This document shows, piece after piece, positions 6,789 through 13,031 of a stretch of 13,031 nucleotides of DNA. Origin of the DNA: Oscillospiraceae bacterium (GTDB taxonomy: Bacteria > Bacillota_A > Clostridia > Oscillospirales > WRJC01). How positions within the stretch are numbered: the stretch's first letter is position 1; each line of letters begins with the position of its first letter. The DNA lies in NCBI GenBank assembly GCA_009782405.1, contig WRJC01000075.1:1-13031 (forward strand), read 5' to 3'. The notes under the pieces were generated by a model. That model was given only the letters and a program-made list of their open reading frames with translations, did no database searches and had not been told where the DNA came from. The translations under genes were made by a program, and so were the position numbers.

Positions 6789-7604
6789 ATGAAACCGTTG
6801 GATAATTACGAAAAATGGGCAAAAAAACTAATCGAGGCGGATAGTTTTGAAGTGGGTTCCGATATTGAAGTGAACAAAATATATTTGAGGGAATTTTTGG
6901 AAGCTCCGATAAATAGGTACACGCCTGTGCTGTCATGGTACATCAAATCAAAATGGGTTGAGGCTTTCAAGCTCATAAAACCAAGCGCGCCGATCGAAGT
7001 GGCGGAGCTTGCTTCCGGAAGTTCGGTATTTGTCCCGCAGGCGATCTCACAGCATTACAATGATCCCCAAACGAAATACACGACGTTCAATTTGAACAAA
7101 CGGCTCACAGCGAGCTTCAAGGCCCAGACAAAAAAATTTCCCATAAAAATCGATGTTGTCGAAGAAGCGGCGCAGAAAATAGACGAATATATAGGCAAGG
7201 ACAAAATAGACGCCGTTGTTTTTGAGCACGCGATCAACGACATACTTCAAGCAATGTTCGCGGAGCGTCACGGCATTGACACCATCGATACGGACTGGTT
7301 TGAGATATTGCCGGAAATGGTCGAAATAATATCGTCGGAATACAGAAACAAAACCTTCGAAGCTTCCGTGAAAGATGAGTTTTTGGCGCTGCTCAAGTCA
7401 TGCCTGAATGTGCTCAAGCCAAATGGCATCATGGTATTTTTCCAGTTTATGTACCAATCGGATTTGGATCGCGGCTATGATTCCGAGCTTTACGGGAACA
7501 TGGTCGATGTCATACGCAAATGGGCGCATGATTTTGGCATAGGCCGTGAAGTGTTTTTCGACGGATTTGAGCCGCATTGGTGGATGTTCATACAAAAAAT
7601 TTAA
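6789..7604 (+). CDS. Class I SAM-dependent methyltransferase-like protein
   Basis: The 271-residue protein has the layout of a Rossmann-fold methyltransferase. A glycine-containing SAM-binding loop follows a first strand (IEVAELASGSSVFVPQAI, 69-86). A second acidic region is VDVVEEAAQ-like (IDVVEEAAQ, 121-129), the strand and loop DAVVFEHAINDIL spans 141-153, and CLNVLKPNGIMVFFQF (205-220) matches the family's LKPGG segment. The SAM loop (ELASGSS) departs from the usual D/ExGxGxG, so activity is not certain. ATG 6789 has GGAGG eight bases upstream. It is monocistronic with a consensus promoter. No terminator was found in the 186-base spacer after it, and I see nothing else there that I can support. 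Substrate unknown. Confidence 0.72.
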   Translation: MKPLDNYEKWAKKLIEADSFEVGSDIEVNKIYLREFLEAPINRYTPVLSWYIKSKWVEAFKLIKPSAPIEVAELASGSSVFVPQAISQHYNDPQTKYTTFNLNKRLTASFKAQTKKFPIKIDVVEEAAQKIDEYIGKDKIDAVVFEHAINDILQAMFAERHGIDTIDTDWFEILPEMVEIISSEYRNKTFEASVKDEFLALLKSCLNVLKPNGIMVFFQFMYQSDLDRGYDSELYGNMVDVIRKWAHDFGIGREVFFDGFEPHWWMFIQKI

Positions 7605-7790
7605 CGATTTTAAATGCAATGAACATAATTATACATTTTATCGTTTCATTTTATTTATGTTTTAAGGCAACTTCCAAAAACAGCGTTTGGGATTGCGCAA
7701 TTCGTTTGATTTTGGGATTTCTTTTTTGCTCCGTAGAAAATATCTATAACCATGTATCGGACTTATTTTTGATTTCGTCGTCACGAATGC

Positions 7791-8315
7791 TTATACTATG
7801 GTATTCGTTAATTCCTCTATGATTTTATTTGTAACTTCTACGGCATCTATGTGTTCGGTGCAAATTCGAGTTTCATTTGGCAACAGCGGTCGGGAAATGT
7901 AAAAGTTATTTCCTTTTATTGCCCCCTCCCAATCACGGTATCCATTACCATTATCTCTGGTTAAAATGCGGTGTTTCAATGTATCATTATTAGCATAAAG
8001 CATAAATAATTTATATTCGAGTCCATCAAAAACTTCTGGTAAACTCAAAATTTGTCTATCGAAGTTTATATCGGTGATTATGATGTTCTTAAAGCCGTGA
8101 CGAACGTAGTTTTTTACGACAAGAACAAGATTTTCAAAACTCATCTCTGTTTCTTGTTCAAACGATATTTCTGTGTGCGGGTTCAGATTGCGGAACTCAG
8201 GAATCCAGCCGAACTCGAACCACGGAGAACGTAGTTTTTCATGTAGCAGTGCGGCAGTCGTTGACTTGCCGCTTCCCGGAGCGCCATGTATAACAATTAT
8301 ATCAAGATTTTTCAT
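7791..8315 (-). CDS. P-loop NTPase, small-molecule kinase-like
   Basis: A Walker A motif, GAPGSGKS (residues 11-18), follows the first strand LDIIVIH. A later NIIITDINFD segment (about 97-106) can supply the Walker B or substrate aspartate. The length (174 residues) and the basic/glycine-rich HRILTRDNGNGYRDW segment, which could be a lid, fit the nucleotide/shikimate kinase or zeta-toxin-like class of small kinases. There is no antitoxin gene beside it, so a toxin role has no support. The ATG at 8315 has only weak binding-site sequence (GGATGAGAG). It lies 36 bases downstream of a truncated HTH regulator remnant on the same strand, so it may have lost its original promoter. The substrate is unknown. 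Confidence 0.7.
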   Translation of the reverse strand: MKNLDIIVIHGAPGSGKSTTAALLHEKLRSPWFEFGWIPEFRNLNPHTEISFEQETEMSFENLVLVVKNYVRHGFKNIIITDINFDRQILSLPEVFDGLEYKLFMLYANNDTLKHRILTRDNGNGYRDWEGAIKGNNFYISRPLLPNETRICTEHIDAVEVTNKIIEELTNTIV

Positions 8316-8351
8316 TTCGTTGCTCTCATCCTAACTCACAAAATATAAATT

Positions 8352-8579
8352 TCATAATACATTTTTAACTGTTCTCAATGATTTGCCAATCGCCGAAGCT
8401 ATTTCAGTTTGCGTTGAGGTTGGATTATCTTTCAAATATTCTAAAATCGCTTTTTCTGTTAAAGTGCAATTTATGGTGCAATTTTTGCCCTTCAAATTTT
8501 GCGCTCTATTTTTATCAACTTCAAACGAATATTCATCGTCCAACGGCACAATTACCCTAAAAACATCGCCGTCAATCAT
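8352..8579 (-). pseudogene. Truncated AlbA_2/HTH regulator remnant
   Basis: The segment MIDGDVFRVIVPLDDEYSF resembles the end of the AlbA_2-type 'putative DNA-binding/ATP-binding' regulators common in Bacillota. A linker follows, then the start of a winged helix (LTEKAILEYLKDNP, STQTEIASAIGKSLRTVKNV). Everything N-terminal is missing: a TAG lies five codons before the ATG on the same frame. The winged helix also stops right after its recognition helix, without the wing. The piece is therefore broken at both ends. The RAYT gene stops 21 bases upstream, so rearrangement around that element may have removed the 5' part. A stand-alone 75-residue HTH protein is possible but less likely. Confidence 0.65.
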
Positions 8580-8600
8580 TACAAAAATATCCTACATAAT

Positions 8601-9113
8601 TCATCGATTTGCCCCCTTCACAAAATATCTGTCCTCCGCCCATCTTGCAGGATTTTCGTCGATATACCGCCAAATGCGTTGATAATCCTCCCTGTCGCGA
8701 ATGATATGGTCGTGAAAACGCTCTTGCCACATGGTTTTTCCCGACATCCCCAAAGTTTTATTGTAATATTTGGTCGTTATCGATTTATACGCGCATACCA
8801 TGTCCATCACCGTCGTAGGGCGGGGGCTCTGCTCCCGCTGCTCTATTTTTATTATCGCGTGCATATGGTTGGGCATTATCACATATTTGTCAATCACCAT
8901 GTTTTTGTATCGCGTTTCCAATCCATGCAATTCTGTGCGCGCAATGTTTCCCGCATCCGACAGACGGCAGGAGCAGAGCCCCTGCCCTACGGCAATCGTC
9001 CCCAATATCTCGTGTCTGCCCTCGACGCACATCGTCACGAAATAATACCCTGGCTTTGAATAATCATATCCTTTCAGGCGAATGCTCTTTCTGACTGGCA
9101 ATTCTTTCTGCAT
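8601..9113 (-). CDS. REP-associated tyrosine transposase (RAYT, TnpA_REP-like)
   Basis: This is a single-domain Y1/IS200-like HUH nuclease. The HUH pair is H83 and H85 in KYVIMPNHMHAIIKI (77-91). The likely catalytic tyrosine is Y109 in VCAYKSITTKYYN (106-118). The typical RAYT C-terminus follows: WQERFHDHIIRD, EDYQRIWRYIDENPARWAED. Characterised relatives cut and join REP hairpins that carry a 5' GTAG foot and are thought to spread them. Two such hairpins are embedded in-frame in this gene, coding for VGQGLCSCR (42-50) and REQSPRPTT (93-101). These are loop positions flanking the catalytic core, and the core motifs are intact. The ATG at 9113 has only a weak binding site (TTGGAAATGG). A good promoter lies at 9205-9233. 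There are no IS ends or partner TnpB, as expected for a domesticated RAYT. Confidence 0.9.
   Translation of the reverse strand: MQKELPVRKSIRLKGYDYSKPGYYFVTMCVEGRHEILGTIAVGQGLCSCRLSDAGNIARTELHGLETRYKNMVIDKYVIMPNHMHAIIKIEQREQSPRPTTVMDMVCAYKSITTKYYNKTLGMSGKTMWQERFHDHIIRDREDYQRIWRYIDENPARWAEDRYFVKGANR
8815..8838 (+). repeat. REP-like hairpin inside the RAYT gene (copy 1)
   Basis: A GTAG foot (8815-8818) is followed by the 8-bp stem GCGGGGGC/GCTCCCGC (8820-8827 and 8831-8838, one G-T pair) with loop TCT. It pairs in inverted orientation with the copy at 8966-8990. It encodes the REQSPRPT linker of the transposase on the other strand. Confidence 0.75.
8966..8990 (-). repeat. REP-like hairpin inside the RAYT gene (copy 2)
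   Basis: Read on the minus strand, a GTAG foot (8990-8987) precedes the stem GCAGGGGC/GCTCCTGC with loop TCT. It differs from copy 1 by a compensatory G-C to A-T change in the stem, which argues that the hairpin itself is conserved. It encodes VGQGLCSCR in the transposase. Confidence 0.75.
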
Positions 9114-9204
9114 AAAGCCATTTCCAATCGTTCAAAATATAAATTAAATAACGCCGATACAACTGGCAGCACAGATAATAATTTTTATTTTGCATCATAT
9201 TACA

Positions 9205-9233
9205 ATTATACAGCAAAAAAGCGAAAAAATCAA
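9205..9233 (-). promoter_or_regulatory. Promoter of the RAYT gene
   Basis: TTGATT (9233-9228) and a perfect TATAAT (9210-9205) are 17 bases apart on the minus strand. The transcript would start near 9198, leaving an AT-rich leader of about 85 bases before the ATG at 9113. Confidence 0.65.
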
Positions 9234-9255
9234 TTGTTTGTACAAGGTGGGCAAA

Positions 9256-9366
9256 TTATTTTAACGATGTCCTTATGGCGATGCTTATGCGCGGCTCTAC
9301 GGTTTTTTTGCCATATGCAAGATAATAATTGCCCCTGTGTCGATTTGCGCCGATGCTTTTGAATCC
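9256..9366 (-). pseudogene. C-terminal fragment of an unidentified protein
   Basis: The minus strand reads 36 sense codons, GFKSIGANRHRGNYYLAYGK then KTVEPRISIAIRTSLK, before TAA at 9256-9258. The composition is protein-like, with a plausible closing beta strand. Upstream the frame runs directly into the REP element at 9372-9396 and meets a stop beyond it. No start codon or binding site is present. The piece therefore looks like the surviving 3' end of a gene cut off at the REP boundary. I cannot name the family; the GFK...NYY pattern recalls some acetyltransferase tails, but the end does not fit them. Confidence 0.4.
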
Positions 9367-9371
9367 TAAAA

Positions 9372-9396
9372 GTAGGGGCGGATGGCAATCCGCCCG
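9372..9396 (+). repeat. REP element, left half of an inverted pair
   Basis: A GTAG foot (9372-9375) precedes a perfect 8-bp stem, GGGCGGAT/ATCCGCCC (9376-9383 and 9388-9395), with loop GGCA. With the element at 9424-9448 it forms a BIME-like pair with both GTAG feet facing outward and 27 bases between. Confidence 0.85.
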
Positions 9397-9423
9397 TTAT
9401 TTGCAAAAATTTTTATGATTCGT

Positions 9424-9448
9424 CGGGACGATTGCCATCGTCCCCTAC
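9424..9448 (-). repeat. REP element, right half of an inverted pair
   Basis: Read on the minus strand it begins GTAGGGG and has the 8-bp stem GGGACGAT/ATCGTCCC with loop GGCA. It differs from the left element by two compensatory stem changes. Its GTAG foot overlaps the TAG stop codon of the UvrA-like gene (9445-9447). Confidence 0.85.
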
Positions 9449-12321
9449 AAAACATCGCGCAAATATTTCCCGGTGAACGATTCTTTGCATTTGGCCACTT
9501 CTTCGGGTGTGCCGGAAGCCACTACATATCCCCCTTTGTTGCCCCCCTCGGGGCCCAAATCGATTATGTAGTCCGCCGACTTCACCACATCCAAGTGGTG
9601 CTCTATCACTATCACCGTGTGCCCGTTGTCGATGAGCTTGCCAAGGCAATAAAGAAGTTTCTGTATGTCGGCCAGGTGCAGCCCGGTGGTGGGTTCGTCT
9701 AAGATATACAGGTTGTGCATCCCGCGCTTTATCTTCGCGAGCTCGTAGGCGAGCTTGACGCGCTGCGCTTCGCCCCCGGACAACGTGTTCGAGCTCTGGC
9801 CGAGGGTCAGATACCCGAGCCCCAGATCGTTCATTATGCCGATTTTGTGCTTCAGGTATTTTACGTCTCCGAAAAATTCGAGCGCTTCTTCTGTGGTCAT
9901 GCTCAAAACGTCCGCTATGCTTTTGCCCTTGTATGTTATCTCGAGGCCTTCCTTGGAAAACCTTTCCCCCTTGCATACGGGGCAGGCGGTCTCGATGTCG
10001 GCCATGAACTGCAGATTTGTCACCAAAATTCCGTCGCCGTGGCAGTGCTCGCATCTCAATCCACCGGAATGGGTGAGCGAAAAGTCGAGCGCCCTGTAAC
10101 CCCTTTTTATCGCCTCTTCCGTCGATGAAAAAATTTCCCTTATCCTGTCGTAGATGCCGATGTATGTGGCGGGATTCGACTTGCTCCCCCGCCCTATCGG
10201 CGACTGGTCGATGTTGATCACGTTCGTTATGTTCTCTATGCCGAGTATGTGGTCGTGCTCTCCCGCGAGTATCCTCGCCCCCTTTTTTATTATCTCCAGC
10301 TGCTTGAACAAAACTTCGTTTATCAGCGTGCTCTTCCCCGAGCCCGAAACGCCGGTTATGCAGATAAATGTGCCGAGCGGTATCTCGACGTTCACGCTTT
10401 TCAGGTTGTTTTCCCTCGCGCCGTAAACGTATAAAAATTTGTCGTTTCCGGGGCGGCGCTTTTGCGGGACCGGGATAGATAGCTTTCCGGCCAGATACTG
10501 CCCCGTTATCGACTCCTCGCAGTTTTTTATGTCCTCGCAGCTGCCGCAGGCGATTATGTCCCCCCCGTGTATCCCGGGACCCGGGCCTATCTCGATCATA
10601 TAATCGGCGTTTTTCATGGTTTCTACGTCGTGCTCCACCACTATCACCGTGTTTCCGAGGTCGCGAAGTTTTTTCATGGTCTGGATGACCCTGATCGAAT
10701 CCCTCGCGTGGAGCCCTATGCTCGGCTCGTCCATGATGTAGAGCATTCCCATCAGCTCGCTGGAAATCTGCGTGGACATTTTTATCCGCTGCATTTCCCC
10801 GCCCGATATGGTGTCGCTCCGCCTCCCCAGCGAAAGATAGTGCAGCCCGATTTCGATCAATAGCGAAAGCCTTGATCGCAGCTCGTTTATTATGCTCCCC
10901 GCCACATCCCGTACCATGGCGTCGAATTTCAAACCTGTCAAAAAATCGAGCAAGTCGGGCAGCTGCATTTTAGAGAGCTCGTCTATGTTTTTTTCCCCGA
11001 CTGTCACCGCGAGCCTTTGTTTTTTCAGCCTCGCCCCCCCGCATTCGGGGCATAATTTTTCTATCATGACTTCGTTGACGAAACCGGGCTCATAGCTTTG
11101 CTCCTTGGCGGAATTTCTCACGAAGTTGCGGTACCAGTGCTCGATGTCGTGCACGATTCCCCCGTATGCCCATTTTCTCCCGACCACCCAGCTGCGTTTT
11201 TTTGCGAATGGGGGTTGCACCCATTCGATCACTTCGCCCTTCGAACCGTAAAATATGACGTCCAAGGCTTCTTTTGGCAATTGGTTGATCGGGGTGTCCA
11301 TAGAAAATCCGTAGTGCTTGGACAGGCTGTATATTATCGCCCCCCTGTTGCTGTTTTTGTCGGTGGGCGAAAATATCATTTTTTTGAGCCCGCCTTTCAT
11401 GATGCTCCTTTCAGGCGCCACGATCAAAAACCTGGGTTCGACCATGTGCGACTTGCCTATGCCAAGGCAAGTATGGCAGGCGTTGATTCCGACATTGAAA
11501 GAAAAGTGGAAAGCCTGCAATTCGCAAAGTATGAAATGATGCTTTGGGCAACATTCAAAATTGTCGTAAAAATCCTCCGGGAGATTGCCTTTTGTCACCT
11601 CGACCTTCACGGATATGTCCTCATCCAAGGAAATCATCGAGGCTTCGATGGACTTCGCGATTTGGCCGTATATGTTCGGGCTTATCGTGAAAGTGTCCAG
11701 TATGACTTCGATGTTGTAATTTTTTTCTTCGTCGAGCTCCACTTTTTCCGAGAGGCTTACGTCATTTCCGTCGATTTTGAGATATTTATACCCTTTCCCG
11801 CGTATTTTTTCGAGCAAAAACCCCCAATCTTCGCCGTAAACCTTGAAAACAGGTGCGCGCAATTCGATTGTAGTCCCCGGTTCTAAATAACTTGAAGTGC
11901 GCTCGGCTATCTGGGCGGCGGAAACCGGCTTTAGCGGGTGGGAACAAACGGGGCATTTCCCCACCCCGGCGGTGGCGTATAAGAGCCTCAGATAGTCGTT
12001 TATGTCCGTGACCGTCCCCACGGTGGATCTGGGGTTTGAATTGCCTTTTTTTTGTTCGATGGCTATGACCGGGGAAAGTCCCCTGACATAATCCACTTTC
12101 GCCTTCTTCACTTGGTTTATCCTGCTTTTCGCGAAATTCGAAATGGAATCCAAAAATCTCCTTTGCGCTTCGCCGTACACTATGTCGAAAGCCAAAGAAG
12201 ATTTGCCGGAACCCGAAACGCCGGTTATCACCGTCAATTTGTCCCTCGGGATATTCACAGAGATATTTTTCAGGTTGTTTTGCTTCGCTCCTATGATTTC
12301 TATTTCTGTTCTCGCTTCCAT
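9445..12321 (-). CDS. UvrA-like excinuclease ABC subunit A, paralogue type
   Basis: UvrA is the dimeric ABC-type ATPase that finds bulky DNA lesions and loads UvrB in nucleotide excision repair. Both nucleotide-binding domains are complete: Walker A GVSGSGKS (34-41) and GVSGSGKST (657-665), signatures SGGEMQRIK (506-514) and LSGGEAQRVK (847-856), and Walker B LYIMDEPSIGLH (527-538) and LYILDEPTTGLH (871-882). Zinc modules are C258/H261/C282/C285 and C757/C760/C780/C783. A UvrB-binding region (about 120-245) is recognisable. The sequence departs from housekeeping UvrA after the first Walker A (IEQKKGNSNPRSTVGT replaces the usual DQKTTSRNPRSTVGT), so it is probably a second UvrA. Such paralogues are often linked to DNA-damaging drugs. 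AAGGAG lies 16 bases from ATG 12321, unusually far. The TAG stop lies inside a REP element. No uvrB or uvrC is nearby. Confidence 0.93.
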   Translation of the reverse strand: MEARTEIEIIGAKQNNLKNISVNIPRDKLTVITGVSGSGKSSLAFDIVYGEAQRRFLDSISNFAKSRINQVKKAKVDYVRGLSPVIAIEQKKGNSNPRSTVGTVTDINDYLRLLYATAGVGKCPVCSHPLKPVSAAQIAERTSSYLEPGTTIELRAPVFKVYGEDWGFLLEKIRGKGYKYLKIDGNDVSLSEKVELDEEKNYNIEVILDTFTISPNIYGQIAKSIEASMISLDEDISVKVEVTKGNLPEDFYDNFECCPKHHFILCELQAFHFSFNVGINACHTCLGIGKSHMVEPRFLIVAPERSIMKGGLKKMIFSPTDKNSNRGAIIYSLSKHYGFSMDTPINQLPKEALDVIFYGSKGEVIEWVQPPFAKKRSWVVGRKWAYGGIVHDIEHWYRNFVRNSAKEQSYEPGFVNEVMIEKLCPECGGARLKKQRLAVTVGEKNIDELSKMQLPDLLDFLTGLKFDAMVRDVAGSIINELRSRLSLLIEIGLHYLSLGRRSDTISGGEMQRIKMSTQISSELMGMLYIMDEPSIGLHARDSIRVIQTMKKLRDLGNTVIVVEHDVETMKNADYMIEIGPGPGIHGGDIIACGSCEDIKNCEESITGQYLAGKLSIPVPQKRRPGNDKFLYVYGARENNLKSVNVEIPLGTFICITGVSGSGKSTLINEVLFKQLEIIKKGARILAGEHDHILGIENITNVINIDQSPIGRGSKSNPATYIGIYDRIREIFSSTEEAIKRGYRALDFSLTHSGGLRCEHCHGDGILVTNLQFMADIETACPVCKGERFSKEGLEITYKGKSIADVLSMTTEEALEFFGDVKYLKHKIGIMNDLGLGYLTLGQSSNTLSGGEAQRVKLAYELAKIKRGMHNLYILDEPTTGLHLADIQKLLYCLGKLIDNGHTVIVIEHHLDVVKSADYIIDLGPEGGNKGGYVVASGTPEEVAKCKESFTGKYLRDVL

Positions 12322-12365
12322 AAATTTGATTATACCGCTCCTTTTTAACCTATTATATATTTTTT

Positions 12366-12374
12366 AGTATACCA
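12366..12374 (-). promoter_or_regulatory. Extended -10 promoter for the UvrA-like gene
   Basis: On the minus strand TG-G-TATACT (12374-12366) matches an extended -10. No clear -35 lies at the right distance; the nearby TTGTCA is only 12 bases away. I see no LexA-type (SOS) box that I can support. Confidence 0.4.
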
Positions 12375-12436
12375 CAAATAATTTGACAACAGTGCGTCAT
12401 ATTAAAAACGAACACTTTATTAATTTTTAAATCGCC

Positions 12437-12488
12437 AAAAACAAAACGCGCAAATGACTAAACCGGGCTTGATCCGGTTTAATCATTT
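12437..12488 (-). terminator. Rho-independent terminator of the right-edge gene
   Basis: A 15-bp stem with one mismatch (12452-12466 with 12474-12488) has a 7-base loop. On the minus strand it is followed by GCGCGTTTTGTTTTT. It lies 25 bases after the stop codon at 12514 and insulates the UvrA-like gene from upstream transcription. Confidence 0.7.
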
Positions 12489-12513
12489 CGCAAAGATATA
12501 TCTTTAAGTGTTT

Positions 12514-13031
12514 TTATCTTATATACGAGCAGCTCACCGAGACGCATTCGCCGCCCGACACGTGCCTGTCCGCGTATACAAACTTGTACGCCCCGCATTC
12601 GACGACGCCCTCGCCCTGCGTGACCCTCAGATTGCCTGCGTTCGAGGGTACAGCCAAATATACGCCCAGTTTCCCGCCGCATTCCCGCCTCGCCCAGTTT
12701 TTGGCGTGCCCGTGCATCAAGTCGGGATGTTCGGCCGACTGTTTTAATTTTTGTTCTTTTGTCAAGAATACAATGGAAAATTCGTTTGGATTTTTGAGTT
12801 TGTTCATCTTTTCGATCCGGTATGTGACCGCGTAGTCGTCCTTCTCAAATTCCGCGAACGGCCACCGGAACCCGTCGTCGCCGAACAGCGCCAAAAGCTC
12901 TTTGGCCAAATAGTCGGAGAGCATGAATTTAAATCCGGATGCCAAAAATCCCGGGTATTTCAAATTTATGCTTTCTATCGGGATCTCCCCGCCCCACTGC
13001 TCGATTTTTTCGTTTATCTCCCGGTACCTCT
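12514..13031 (-). CDS. Unidentified protein, 5' end outside window
   Basis: The frame is open to the right edge: the sense reading RYREINEKIEQWGGEIPIES runs in from outside, so the TTG at 12963 is an internal leucine. About 171 C-terminal residues are visible. The protein is soluble, with no membrane segment. Notable parts are FGDDGFRWPFAEFEKDDYAV, the run HGHAKNWARRECGGKLG with two histidines and one cysteine, and an ending GGECVSVSCSYIR. The scattered histidines and cysteines could bind a metal, but no known motif is formed. I do not recognise the family. It ends at its own terminator and is not co-transcribed with the UvrA-like gene. Confidence 0.75.
   Translation of the reverse strand, partial: RYREINEKIEQWGGEIPIESINLKYPGFLASGFKFMLSDYLAKELLALFGDDGFRWPFAEFEKDDYAVTYRIEKMNKLKNPNEFSIVFLTKEQKLKQSAEHPDLMHGHAKNWARRECGGKLGVYLAVPSNAGNLRVTQGEGVVECGAYKFVYADRHVSGGECVSVSCSYIR

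Noticed and set aside
7577..7822. Plus-strand hydrophobic frame of 81 codons between the methyltransferase and kinase genes
   Set aside because: It overlaps both neighbours, has no binding site, and its hydrophobicity follows from AT-rich sequence.
7791..8315. Zeta-type toxin of a toxin-antitoxin pair
   Set aside because: Only the P-loop supports it; there is no small antitoxin gene next to it, and the adjacent HTH piece is a fragment of another family.
8499..9059. Plus-strand open frame of 186 codons opposite the RAYT gene
   Set aside because: Antisense to the intact HUH and tyrosine motifs; a shadow of the transposase gene.
11098..11886. Long plus-strand open frame (262 codons) opposite the UvrA-like gene
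   Set aside because: It is antisense to clear UvrA motifs, has no binding site and no recognisable domain; it follows from the codon composition of the real gene.
1..13031. CRISPR array, rRNA or intact tRNA
   Set aside because: No regularly spaced direct repeats, no rRNA-like sequence and no complete cloverleaf were found.

Overview
The window looks like a chromosomal stretch from a Gram-positive, Clostridia-like bacterium (Bacillota). This rests on strong AGGAGG-type ribosome binding sites, sigma-A style TTGACA/TATAAT promoters, moderate GC with AT-rich spacers, frequent ATA isoleucine codons, and a butyrate kinase. The taxon is inferred, not shown.

Layout, left to right. (a) 1-1663, plus strand: the end of an acetamidase/formamidase, a frameshifted gene remnant, and an uncharacterised protein of about 200 aa. 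(b) 1664-3026: a debris zone. It holds the orphan 3' end of a second amidase gene, a tRNA-like hairpin, a stand-alone GyrI/AraC-type effector-binding protein, and a small decayed ORF between a near-perfect promoter and an intrinsic terminator. (c) 3027-6628, minus strand: a probable operon of amidase, GNAT acetyltransferase and an unusual fusion of an IlvH-type ACT domain with a full butyrate kinase. (d) 6629-7604: a divergent intergenic region with a strong promoter embedded in an inverted repeat, driving a SAM-dependent methyltransferase. (e) 7791-9448, minus strand: a P-loop kinase-like protein, a fragment of an AlbA_2/HTH regulator, a REP-associated tyrosine transposase (RAYT), and a C-terminal gene fragment abutting a REP pair. 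(f) 9445-12321: a UvrA paralogue whose stop codon lies inside a REP element. (g) 12514-13031: the 3' part of an unidentified gene with its terminator.

Two points stand out. First, the ACT-butyrate kinase suggests that carboxylate phosphorylation could be controlled by a branched-chain amino acid. It sits behind an amidase, a source of free carboxylates, which makes an amide-to-acyl-phosphate route worth testing. Second, the RAYT and its targets can be read together. Four hairpin elements all carry a GTAG foot and form two inverted pairs. One pair lies in-frame inside the RAYT coding sequence and the other lies at the end of the UvrA gene. Stem differences within each pair are compensatory. 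At least five gene fragments in 9 kb point to active decay and rearrangement.
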